Source: a virus
IMG/VR virus record: IMGVR_UViG_3300049433_000288
Location: 1-26,970 of that record
Length of the DNA: 26,970 nt
Strand: one strand, 5' to 3'
Positions 8,403 to 14,970 of the stretch are shown in pieces. The notes beneath the pieces were generated by a model that did not search any database, was not told the origin of the DNA, and saw only the letters and a list, made by a program, of their open reading frames with translations. Position 1 is the stretch's first letter. Each line of letters opens with the position of its first letter. The position numbers were made by a program, and so were the translations under genes.

Positions 8403-8761
8403 TAACCGGCTGTCTCGCTTGAGGAGTTTTTTGCTGCTACCTCAACCGACGTTGCGGTAAGTGCGTTTACTTCCCACGCCTTGTCGAAAAGGAGACTGAT
8501 ATCGTTATCAAAATCCATGTCGCCCAAAGTAACAACGTCGCTATCACTAAAGACGCGGTTGCCTTGATCGTCATAGAGGCATTGCACTAGCATCTTGGCG
8601 CGAAAGTTCTCACTGCCGCCCTTTTGCGGAGTGATAGATACCTCGTACCTATCACGCCCCTGATTGCTCATTCGATGTATGTATAGTGTTTGGCCCCACG
8701 CTTCCACCGTCACCGGCTCGCGTTTAGGTCTACCTAATATGTTCTCTCTTATACTTGCCAT
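8402..8761 (-). CDS. Tail assembly chaperone, gpG-like
   Basis: Small tail assembly chaperone (119 residues) equivalent in place to lambda gpG. Seen: N-terminal strand-rich region with VTVEAWGQTLYIHRMS (a tail-chaperone-like beta segment), a core with FRAKMLVQCLYDDQGNRVFS, and DFDNDISLLFDKAWEVNAL before a polar tail. The LVQ.L.D..G.R.FSD...L motif is common in the phage tail assembly chaperone family. Near its end, codons 111-112 are AAA AAC preceded by an A, a textbook -1 slippery site. AAGGGAAAAATACT precedes the ATG. Gene order (tube, G, T, tape measure) supports the call. Confidence 0.87.
   Translation of the reverse strand: MASIRENILGRPKREPVTVEAWGQTLYIHRMSNQGRDRYEVSITPQKGGSENFRAKMLVQCLYDDQGNRVFSDSDVVTLGDMDFDNDISLLFDKAWEVNALTATSVEVAAKNSSSETAG
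8426..8432 (-). promoter_or_regulatory. Programmed -1 ribosomal frameshift site (A AAA AAC)
   Basis: On the minus strand AAAAAAC lies with zero-frame codons AAA and AAC, the phase needed for simultaneous -1 slippage. The -1 frame then reads LLKRDSRL followed by MWFRLASLFG of the gpT-like gene with no stop, giving a fusion of about 112 + 122 residues. In lambda and most long-tailed phages the same gene pair is joined this way. Confidence 0.8.
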
Positions 8762-8781
8762 AGTATTTTTCCCTTATGTTA

Positions 8782-9189
8782 TTACGTGTAAGCGACTGCA
8801 CCGGTTACAGTGACTTTGATTTTTTGCGTTAACGTCTTTTTGTTCGGTACTTCGATACCGTCATTAGAGATCCAACCGGTAAACTTGATAGTGTGAGTAT
8901 CCGGCAACGTGCATAGCCAATCTTTTGAGATTCCGATGATTGCTTCTAGTGCCGTCGTCTCTGCGGTTGTGTAGTTGATCTCTAGTTCGGCATCGCCCAC
9001 GCTTTTCCAACCGACCACAAATTCCTCGTAGCCTTGCGGAGAGTCGTATCGTGTTGCCTCTGCTTTAGCCACCGATGTAACTGGTGGCTTGAAATCAATA
9101 AGTTCCGCGACTGTTACATACGTGCTAGATGCTATAACGCCGAAACCTACCGTAGTGCCCTTTCCGATTATCGCTGTAGTTGCTGACAT
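8782..9189 (-). CDS. Major tail tube protein
   Basis: Probable tail tube subunit, polymerising into the conduit for DNA. The 135-residue protein begins with GKGTTVGFG, then STYVTVAELIDFKPP, which resembles the start of lambda gpV-like tube proteins (short beta strand, then a 'V.ei.~i~.P' segment). The middle has SPQGYEEFVVGWKSVGDAEL, and the C-terminus is a run of strands (HTIKFTGWISNDGIEVPNKK, then QKIKVTVTGAV). The length is within the range for this family. TGAGGTTTAATT precedes the ATG. The position after the tail terminator and before the chaperones is canonical. A hairpin in the 79-base upstream gap may affect expression. Confidence 0.88.
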   Translation of the reverse strand: MSATTAIIGKGTTVGFGVIASSTYVTVAELIDFKPPVTSVAKAEATRYDSPQGYEEFVVGWKSVGDAELEINYTTAETTALEAIIGISKDWLCTLPDTHTIKFTGWISNDGIEVPNKKTLTQKIKVTVTGAVAYT

Positions 9190-9210
9190 AATTAAACCTC
9201 ATTTGCAAAT

Positions 9211-9242
9211 GGTCATCAGTAGTATCACTACTGTCATTGACC
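9211..9242. repeat. Hairpin upstream of the tail tube gene
   Basis: GGTCATCAGTAGT (9211-9223) and ACTACTGTCATTGACC (9227-9242) form a 7-bp upper stem with a 3-base loop plus a 5-bp base stem separated by a small bulge. It lies in the 79-base gap between the tail terminator and tail tube genes. On the minus strand there is no U-tract after it, so mRNA processing or stability is more likely than termination. Confidence 0.55.
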
Positions 9243-9268
9243 GGCCTTTCCTCTTTTATCTCGTGCGA

Positions 9269-9709
9269 TTAACTCAAATAGTAAACGACGTTGAACGTCA
9301 TCTCCTTGAGGTAATACATAATCGCTTGTGTATCTGGTTCGATGATTGTGGAGTCTTCCCACTGTTCGAAAAATACCGCACTAACAACGGTGCCACCCCA
9401 CGTACCACCTTGCTGGTCTATACTCGATAGAATTGCTTGCGCTGTTTGCTCGCAACTGATATAGGTTAGACCGGCCACCATTATCTCAACATCGACGTAC
9501 ACTAAACCGCTATTATGCGTGTAGGTAACATCGAATTGAGGATTTTTGACGGTGTACGATGCTTGCGGAAACAACGCACGCCCTGCCGCGTCAAACTTAT
9601 CCGGCTCTTTAATGTCGTTTGGGTAAATGCGTGTAGGATCTGTGCCAAGCAACGCCGTTACTGCACTATCCGTTATCAGTCTTTGATATATAGCTGGTCC
9701 TATCATCAT
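9269..9709 (-). CDS. Tail terminator / tail completion protein (DUF3168-like)
   Basis: Probable protein capping the head-proximal end of the tail tube. Seen: 146 residues beginning IGPAIYQRLITDSAVTALLG, followed by RIYPNDIKEPD and the strand QASYTVKNPQFD, then CEQTAQAILSSIDQQGGTWG and a C-terminal strand set (MYYLKEMTFNVVYYL). The phrases 'I...L..d..v.aLlG..rIyp' and 'P.~.Y.' are typical of DUF3168/gp17-like tail-completion proteins. The ATG overlaps the upstream TGA (ATGATGA), so either of two adjacent ATGs could start it. Position between the gp10-like neck gene and the tube gene fits. Confidence 0.8.
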   Translation of the reverse strand: MMIGPAIYQRLITDSAVTALLGTDPTRIYPNDIKEPDKFDAAGRALFPQASYTVKNPQFDVTYTHNSGLVYVDVEIMVAGLTYISCEQTAQAILSSIDQQGGTWGGTVVSAVFFEQWEDSTIIEPDTQAIMYYLKEMTFNVVYYLS

Positions 9710-10137
9710 TCACCCACTGCCGCGTCAATGCCACTCTCTATTGTGCTAATGACTGCGGTTAATGCCGCGTTTTTGCTCTGGTCGTATCCTTTGGTCATAA
9801 AGTCGTTTGCCGGTATCTGTTTCCGACTGCCGCCAAGCTTGCGACTACCTACCTTGTGACCGAATGCGACAAATGCCGCGTAAAATGCTGGGCCGCTAAA
9901 CCACGCCTTGCCCACTCCGACCACATAAGACAGAAATCCTTTTTTGCGTTTACCGGCTTTAACCTTGATCCCCTTTTTAAGAGTGCCGGTTAATTCTGGT
10001 GCCGCCGCTTTGGTCGCTTGGCTCACCACTTTGGCACCGGCTCGCAATCCTTTGCGCACTATTCCCTTGCTCAACTTTGGCTCTAATCCCTTCAAAGCTT
10101 CCAAAGACTCTTTTAGTCCGCTTACCTCAAAACTCAT
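9706..10137 (-). CDS. HK97 gp10-like head-tail/neck protein
   Basis: Small basic protein of the HK97 gp10 family found at the head-tail interface of many siphophages. Seen: MSFEVSGLKESLEALKGLEP at the start, KGLRAGAKVVSQATKAAAPELTG-like region (about 30-52) with the family's 'l..ga..v...ak..aP..TG.L...i' pattern, a Lys-rich segment (KVKAGKRKKGF), and 'FYAAFVAFGHK.GSR...PANDFM' where the family has its Y..~vEfGt...paRPFm motif. I take ATG at 10137, which shares a base with the upstream stop (TAATG), rather than a start 21 bases earlier inside the preceding gene. The product is then 143 residues. Confidence 0.87.
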   Translation of the reverse strand: MSFEVSGLKESLEALKGLEPKLSKGIVRKGLRAGAKVVSQATKAAAPELTGTLKKGIKVKAGKRKKGFLSYVVGVGKAWFSGPAFYAAFVAFGHKVGSRKLGGSRKQIPANDFMTKGYDQSKNAALTAVISTIESGIDAAVGE

Positions 10138-10580
10138 TACGCGGTTGCCTCTGTGCAATACAGTATTGTCTTGTAATGCCGTTCGTCCTCGTCAACTACA
10201 TCGTTAATGGTGTAGTACCGTGGCTCTTTGCCTATAGGATTTAAGGTTAGCGCGTACAGTTCGTCGCTTGTCAGTGCCGCGTAGTCTTCAACGGTTAGAT
10301 CAAGAAAACTGATTGGTACATTGCCGTATCTAATGCGGTATTTCGCTGGTACCAATCCGGCATAAAACCGCATGGTGACAACGTGCGTTATCAGGTTAGC
10401 CGTTGTCACCATTTGTGATAGTTGTATCTGTCTACCGGCCTTTGGTGTTTCGATGGATGCCCACACAGTTGAGACGGTAGACCAATGGTCTATATCTTCA
10501 CCGGCAGAATCTTGACCGGTTGGTGCATAGATTTCTATGGCTACTCGCTTGCGTAAGTCACCGGCTCTAATCGGAGTCAT
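10137..10580 (-). CDS. Head closure / head-tail adaptor protein
   Basis: Likely head-closure protein of the SPP1 gp16 / phage head-tail joining family. The start MTPIRAGDLRKRVAIEIYAP matches the family's 'M.aG.lr.rV.i......d..Ge....w....vwA.i' signature: GQDSAGEDIDHWSTVSTVWA and SIETPKAGRQIQLSQ follow. Later come THVVTMRFYAGLVPAKYRIR and a C-terminal acidic segment. The 147-residue length is slightly longer than usual (about 105-120), due to a C-terminal extension. It follows the gp6-like connector by 4 bases and overlaps the gp10-like gene through TAATG, the standard connector, closure, neck order. Confidence 0.88.
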   Translation of the reverse strand: MTPIRAGDLRKRVAIEIYAPTGQDSAGEDIDHWSTVSTVWASIETPKAGRQIQLSQMVTTANLITHVVTMRFYAGLVPAKYRIRYGNVPISFLDLTVEDYAALTSDELYALTLNPIGKEPRYYTINDVVDEDERHYKTILYCTEATA

Positions 10581-10584
10581 CGCA

Positions 10585-11130
10585 TTACCTCACTACTGTT
10601 GTTCTGGTATGGTTGGCTATGACTCTGTCGAGTCCATGCCCTAATTCGTACATGCTTCGCGCTGCCATCGCTTCGCGGTTTTCGTAGTACAGTGCGGTTA
10701 ATAGGAATATGGCTCGTCGAATATCACGCGGCATCACTGGCGCGCCATATTCATCCGTCTCGTAGCCGGTTGTGTACGTCGCTACTATCGGTGTGGCGAT
10801 GTTGCTTGGAGTATCGAGGTAGTCGGTATTGCCAATGCGTTTAAGCGTGTAGAGTGACGTTGAGACGGTGTGACCGTTGCCGGTGACTGATATAACGTCG
10901 GTCACTGGTCCATATGGTAGAAATAGCTTCGGTGCCCACGCATAGTGCGTTACTTGCAACGTAGTCGGCATGATGCTTGACTCTGTTTCCGACTCAAAAA
11001 AGTCGGTTGCATCTTCAATACAAATATTGACGTATGACGAGTCGGTTGACTCATCCAAGCGTAGATGTTCGGCAGCTTGCGCGTATGTAATCGGTAAAGA
11101 GGTTGGCGCGCTAATTACTTCTATCTTCAT
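10585..11130 (-). CDS. gp6-like head-tail connector protein
   Basis: Adaptor protein expected to form the ring under the portal. Seen in the 181 residues: the family start 'pitlaeak.hLrld....D..i...i.aA...~E..t' as SLPITYAQAAEHLRLDESTD, SSYVNICIEDATDFFESETE; a central strand region with PYGPVTDVISVTGNG; and a C-terminal helix IRRAIFLLTALYYENREAMA. Spacing to neighbours is zero to four bases, with TAA directly before its ATG, so translation is coupled to the upstream small gene. Position after the capsid gene and before head closure is canonical. Confidence 0.9.
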   Translation of the reverse strand: MKIEVISAPTSLPITYAQAAEHLRLDESTDSSYVNICIEDATDFFESETESSIMPTTLQVTHYAWAPKLFLPYGPVTDVISVTGNGHTVSTSLYTLKRIGNTDYLDTPSNIATPIVATYTTGYETDEYGAPVMPRDIRRAIFLLTALYYENREAMAARSMYELGHGLDRVIANHTRTTVVR

Positions 11131-11397
11131 TTACTTGCCCTTACTTTTCTTTGCCGCTTTTTCTTCCGTTAAAACCTTTGCATAATCATTTGGTTGGCCT
11201 TTATCAGTTATATCCGGCAGTTTCTTTTCCGGTGTTGGCTCTATAGCCTTTGCTGGTGCTACGAATACCGCGTGCCCCTCTGCTACGATCTCGTCGGCTC
11301 GCTTCGCTGGTACGTCGTATTCTTTGCCACCGGCAAACGATGTTTGAATGGTCGCAAAGGAGCGTACGAATTGGATGCGCTTTGTCTTATCTTGCAT
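11131..11397 (-). CDS. Small head-region protein, unknown
   Basis: An 88-residue protein between major capsid and connector. Seen: N-terminal strands IQFVRSFATIQTSFAGGKEY, then 'DVPAKRADEIVAEGHAVFV', a pattern common in small phage proteins at this locus (a hydrophobic strand, 'G..y.vp...A..lv..G.A'), followed by a Pro/Lys-rich disordered tail ending in KKSKGK. Function unknown; the locus often holds small head accessory proteins. It is the first gene after the strong terminator that follows the capsid gene, so its expression depends on read-through or a promoter I cannot identify. The upstream Shine-Dalgarno is weak (GGGAATTAAACAAT). Confidence 0.75.
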   Translation of the reverse strand: MQDKTKRIQFVRSFATIQTSFAGGKEYDVPAKRADEIVAEGHAVFVAPAKAIEPTPEKKLPDITDKGQPNDYAKVLTEEKAAKKSKGK

Positions 11398-11420
11398 ATT
11401 GTTTAATTCCCATAGTTGAT

Positions 11421-11460
11421 TAAACGAAAATCAGACTGCGGCTATTAACCGCAGTCTGAT
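11421..11460 (-). terminator. Strong terminator directly after the major capsid gene
   Basis: Read on the minus strand, a perfect 12-bp stem (ATCAGACTGCGG / CCGCAGTCTGAT, 11460-11449 and 11441-11430) with a 7-base loop is followed by TTTTCGTTTAAT. It begins about 12 bases after the capsid stop and lies inside the morphogenesis gene array. Confidence 0.88.
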
Positions 11461-11471
11461 GATTAGCTAAA

Positions 11472-12626
11472 TTAGCTGGTCTTGTATTGGAACAACGAGA
11501 CACCGGCGGCGACAAACTGACAATCGCCATTCGCGAACAAATTGAACCCGGTTTGATCCGGCTTCGTCGGAATGTTGACGTATCGAGTTAGACGCTGTGG
11601 TACCACGTCGCGGATCTTGATTGCATCGGCACTAACGAAAATACCACCGAATGCGGAAACCGCTGGGGCATCGAAGAAATCGCCAACAAACAACGGCTTA
11701 CCATGGAAACTTTCCATAAAGTTGTTGGTCGGATCAAGATCGATGATAGGACGGCTGTTAGCGTCCACTAGACCACGCATTGCCTTGTATGTTCCATCGC
11801 TAACGATGAACACGGCATCACTGCGGTACGCTGGTTTAAGTGTGTGTTCCCACGCAATCAAGTCAGCATAGGTTAGACCGCTGTTTGACGAGCCGGTGTA
11901 CCCTACAGTGAGTGCCTTTGCGACGACAGTTGCGGCAGACTCTTGTCCCTTGTCCAATTGCTTGGTCAAGATCGGAGCAAGATAGCCCAGAACGTCAAAG
12001 CCGTTAGCATTCAAAAGCGTATTGCTGAACCACTTGGATTTGCTTTCGTACAGCGTTGCGTTGAGAGTCAACGATCCGGTTAGTGTGCTATCAACGGTTG
12101 TATCAGCGGTTGCCGATTCCGAAGGTGCATCACCATTGGCGGATGTGTCATCCCATACCGGCAACGTTACCTGATCGGTTGCGGTGCTTTCAATCGGCTG
12201 ATAACCGCGAGCGGCTAGTGCAGCGCGATAAGGATTAACGTTGCGACGAACGGCAATCGGTGCCATTACTTCTTTTGGCAGCATAATCGAGGAGCCGGAA
12301 GTGCTAACCAACACGAACTTATGCGAGGTATCACCACGCAAAAACATATTGATCTCATCTTTGGCGGTTAGCTTGGATGCTAGTGGCTGGCTCTGTGCAA
12401 ACTCCGCCTCCGCGCGGCTGATGCTTGGCATGTAGTTAGCAAATGCGTTTTCCGCGAGACGCTCAATAGCAAACTTCGTTGCTTTGATCTCGTCCATGCG
12501 CGCAAACATCTTTGCTTGTGATTCTTTATCTTCTGCGGTTAGCTTCCCACCAGTCTTTGCAAGTAGGTCGGATGCGTCTTTGTGAATACTAGCGTATTCC
12601 TCGTGAAGTGCTTTAATTTGGTCCAT
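11472..12626 (-). CDS. Major capsid protein, HK97 fold
   Basis: Forms the icosahedral shell. Seen: an N-terminal helical, charged delta-domain-like region (about 1-85; MDQIKALHEEYASIHKDASD onward) of the kind that acts as a built-in scaffold and is removed by the protease; then the HK97-family core from about residue 105 with the entry strand GSSIMLPKEVMAPI, the WDDTSANGDAP loop, ESKSKWFSNTLLNANGFDVL (the family's 'k.~..S.ell.ds..d~~~~l'), AYRSDAVFIVSDGTYKAMRG, GKPLFVGDFFD and a C-terminal DVVPQRLTRYVN strand set. Length 384 fits. AAGG lies about 9 bases before the ATG. The adjacent upstream protease gene and the terminator after the stop support high, separately controlled expression. Confidence 0.95.
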   Translation of the reverse strand: MDQIKALHEEYASIHKDASDLLAKTGGKLTAEDKESQAKMFARMDEIKATKFAIERLAENAFANYMPSISRAEAEFAQSQPLASKLTAKDEINMFLRGDTSHKFVLVSTSGSSIMLPKEVMAPIAVRRNVNPYRAALAARGYQPIESTATDQVTLPVWDDTSANGDAPSESATADTTVDSTLTGSLTLNATLYESKSKWFSNTLLNANGFDVLGYLAPILTKQLDKGQESAATVVAKALTVGYTGSSNSGLTYADLIAWEHTLKPAYRSDAVFIVSDGTYKAMRGLVDANSRPIIDLDPTNNFMESFHGKPLFVGDFFDAPAVSAFGGIFVSADAIKIRDVVPQRLTRYVNIPTKPDQTGFNLFANGDCQFVAAGVSLFQYKTS

Positions 12627-12632
12627 TGTATT

Positions 12633-13289
12633 TTACCTTGTCATATTGCGGATCTCTCCTTTCGGCTGTGACTTTGACAGGTCGAACGAATAATAATCCA
12701 ATTTGTATTGTGTTAACTTCGCAAAGTGTTCGCGGAGTTCCTTCTCGTTATCTTCTAATTTTGTATCGGCTATATTTTCCGTCTTAACTTCTATAGAAGT
12801 CTGGTCGAATGCCGGTATCGGTGTTATTGATACCTCATCAAACACAAACTTGGAGTAATTAACGACGTTAATACCGTTTTCTATGGTCTCAAATGACTCT
12901 ACAGAGTCGGGTACAACGCTAGGCGACATGCCGCGAATCTTCTGATTAGCCACTAACCACTCGGCATCGCGGCCTATTGTGGTGTCCGGTACGTCGATTT
13001 CGCACGGTATTCCATAGCTATCCGCCGGTAAAATACGTAGTGAGCCATCGTCATTACGTGCTAATAGCCGTTGATAGTCATGATCCGACAGTGCAAACGT
13101 CAATAGAGCCGGTGTTGCGGAGTTCGGAAGGAAACGCACGACAAATCCGCCTCTGTCACCGCTCAACACGTTCCACACAATGCAATACCCTTTGAGGGTA
13201 GCGCGTCCGGTATCGCTCTTGATGATTGAGAAGCGTTGATCGCCTTGAGGCGTATCAAACGTAATGCGTTTAATGTTAGGCTGGTCCAT
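12633..13289 (-). CDS. Prohead maturation protease (HK97 family, U35)
   Basis: Serine protease expected to cut the capsid delta domain and itself during head maturation. Catalytic triad candidates are visible: His70 in FALSDHDYQRLLAR, Ser122 in IRGMSPSVVP, and Glu152 in VFDEVSITPIPAF, at spacings close to those of HK97 protease. After about 170 the protein continues as a helical, charged tail (LEDNEKELREHFAKLTQYKL) that may act as capsid-binding scaffold. The ATG is preceded by GAGG at 6 bases and overlaps the portal gene's end by 14 bases. It is followed at 6 bases by the capsid gene, so portal, protease and capsid form one translation unit. Confidence 0.93.
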   Translation of the reverse strand: MDQPNIKRITFDTPQGDQRFSIIKSDTGRATLKGYCIVWNVLSGDRGGFVVRFLPNSATPALLTFALSDHDYQRLLARNDDGSLRILPADSYGIPCEIDVPDTTIGRDAEWLVANQKIRGMSPSVVPDSVESFETIENGINVVNYSKFVFDEVSITPIPAFDQTSIEVKTENIADTKLEDNEKELREHFAKLTQYKLDYYSFDLSKSQPKGEIRNMTR

Positions 13290-14952
13290 ATACTACCTCG
13301 TTAGCTAATTCGATAAGACTTTCCTTTGTATTGGTTGTGGTACGTCGCTTGATCGCATCGGAGTAACGATTAGCGAGCCGGTCAACGTCAATCGTGCGGT
13401 CAAAATGTATGGCTACCTTTTCGAGCGGTGCGAAAGCGGATTTGAGGAATTGCGATTGCTTTTCTGCGAACACGTTGCCCCACGGTATGCGGTGCTGTGG
13501 CTCTGTGGTGACGCGATCCGCAAATGCCTTGTCCTCTTTTGTCTCAATCCGGCTCACGGCATCGAGGATCAGTGGCTCTAGTACCGCCGCGTAGCTTGCC
13601 GGTCGTGCGTTCGGGTCCACCGTGTTCGCGCCCGGTATCATCTCATCAATGGAGGTGTCTACCGTGGCCGCCGTTGCCTCTGTGCCGCTCTGTGGTGCGT
13701 CATCGGCACTAGGATCGGCCTCCGAGTCGTCATCCGCTGTCGGTGCGCCCGGTGCATCGACCTGATTGACCAACACGGCACCGTTGCCGCCGCTTGGCAG
13801 TCGCAGCTTGTCGCCGTCGGTGCCTAGTGACGGTATCTCTAACTCGGCACAACCAACGTTCGGCAACATCAAACCGCCGTTGACGAGTGATAGTATCGTT
13901 TGTGCGTATGTCGCCTTGTCCGCTTTAACCAATTTGTCAGTGCCAACGCGGATGTAATACCCTTGATCTTGCTCCGCATCGGTCAATAACTTGGCCGAAA
14001 ACTCTTGCTCAATTTGAGTGATCCAACTTTCAAACGTGTATTTGACTAACTCATCACCCATTTGCTGTACGCTTGACCACTTGCCGGTTGTTTCATAGAG
14101 GATATGAGGAGGCAATCGGAGCATTTGCGATACTTCGATAACGCTCCACTTGCGGGTTTCAATCAATTGACTTGTTTCGTTAGGGATTGTGCTGTTATTT
14201 AGCTTCGCGTTCGCTTGTAGGATCATCAACTCTAATGCGTTGCCGCCGTCGATGCCCTTGAAAGCTTGTAGCGAGTCACGCATAGTCGCAAACTGTGCAT
14301 CGGACAAGGTGCCGGGTACTTCGATTGCGCCTTTGACGAATGATCCCTTTTTGAAGTAGTTGGCACTATAACGCTCTGCATACTTGCCAACCTCTAGCGA
14401 TTGACGCATGACTTGCACGAGCGGATAGCCGCGAACACCGTCGAAACCGACTAATGCGATATGACACACGTCAGTTGCCGGTAAGATTAACGGCTTTTCA
14501 AAATTAACATAGAACCATTTTTGACCGGCATAGATAAACGGTACTGTGATTTCCGGGTTGAGGTTGAGCATTGCAATCGGATTTAGATTGCTGTCTCTCT
14601 TGACCCATAGGTAGCCGTTGCCCCACACAACCGCATGATGATACCACGTTTGCAAAGTTTGGAATGGTGTACTAAATCCATTCATGGATCTGCCTAGCAC
14701 CTTATTAACGCTGTGCTTTGCCGGTGTCCGCTCCGATCCGGTATCTTGATAGACACACGTTCGGAACGATGCGAGCGTGCCAGTGAGGAAAGACACACCG
14801 GAATAAAAAGCCGGTATCGTCATCGCGCTATATTCATTGATATAGGTTGTGTTACTTACCGCTGTGTCGCCAATCATCGTTATGAGCGTTGTAGGTATCG
14901 CAAAGTTAGCGTTACCGGTTGGTGTGGTCCCTTGCACTGTGTCTATTGTCAT
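13276..14952 (-). CDS. Portal protein (HK97 gp3 family)
   Basis: Dodecameric ring at the packaging vertex. Seen: MTIPAFYSGVSFLTGTLASF near residue 43 (family 'vy.av~~is~~iasl'), LQTWYHHAVVWGNGYLWVKR (about 100-120), 'LNLNPEITVPF', DVCHIALVGFDGVRGYPLVQ (family 'dilH~~~~s.dG~~G.Spl'), NYFKKGSFVKGAIEVP, and RLPPHILYETTGKWSSVQQM (family 'rvPp.lLg......yssveq'). The C-terminal 170 residues hold an acidic, Ala/Asp/Thr-rich low-complexity linker (about 400-455) and a helical extension not needed for the fold. AGG in TGAGGATTAACCA precedes the start. It lies 18 bases after the large terminase. Confidence 0.94.
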   Translation of the reverse strand: MTIDTVQGTTPTGNANFAIPTTLITMIGDTAVSNTTYINEYSAMTIPAFYSGVSFLTGTLASFRTCVYQDTGSERTPAKHSVNKVLGRSMNGFSTPFQTLQTWYHHAVVWGNGYLWVKRDSNLNPIAMLNLNPEITVPFIYAGQKWFYVNFEKPLILPATDVCHIALVGFDGVRGYPLVQVMRQSLEVGKYAERYSANYFKKGSFVKGAIEVPGTLSDAQFATMRDSLQAFKGIDGGNALELMILQANAKLNNSTIPNETSQLIETRKWSVIEVSQMLRLPPHILYETTGKWSSVQQMGDELVKYTFESWITQIEQEFSAKLLTDAEQDQGYYIRVGTDKLVKADKATYAQTILSLVNGGLMLPNVGCAELEIPSLGTDGDKLRLPSGGNGAVLVNQVDAPGAPTADDDSEADPSADDAPQSGTEATAATVDTSIDEMIPGANTVDPNARPASYAAVLEPLILDAVSRIETKEDKAFADRVTTEPQHRIPWGNVFAEKQSQFLKSAFAPLEKVAIHFDRTIDVDRLANRYSDAIKRRTTTNTKESLIELANEVVYGPA

Positions 14953-14970
14953 TCGTGGTTAATCCTCAAT

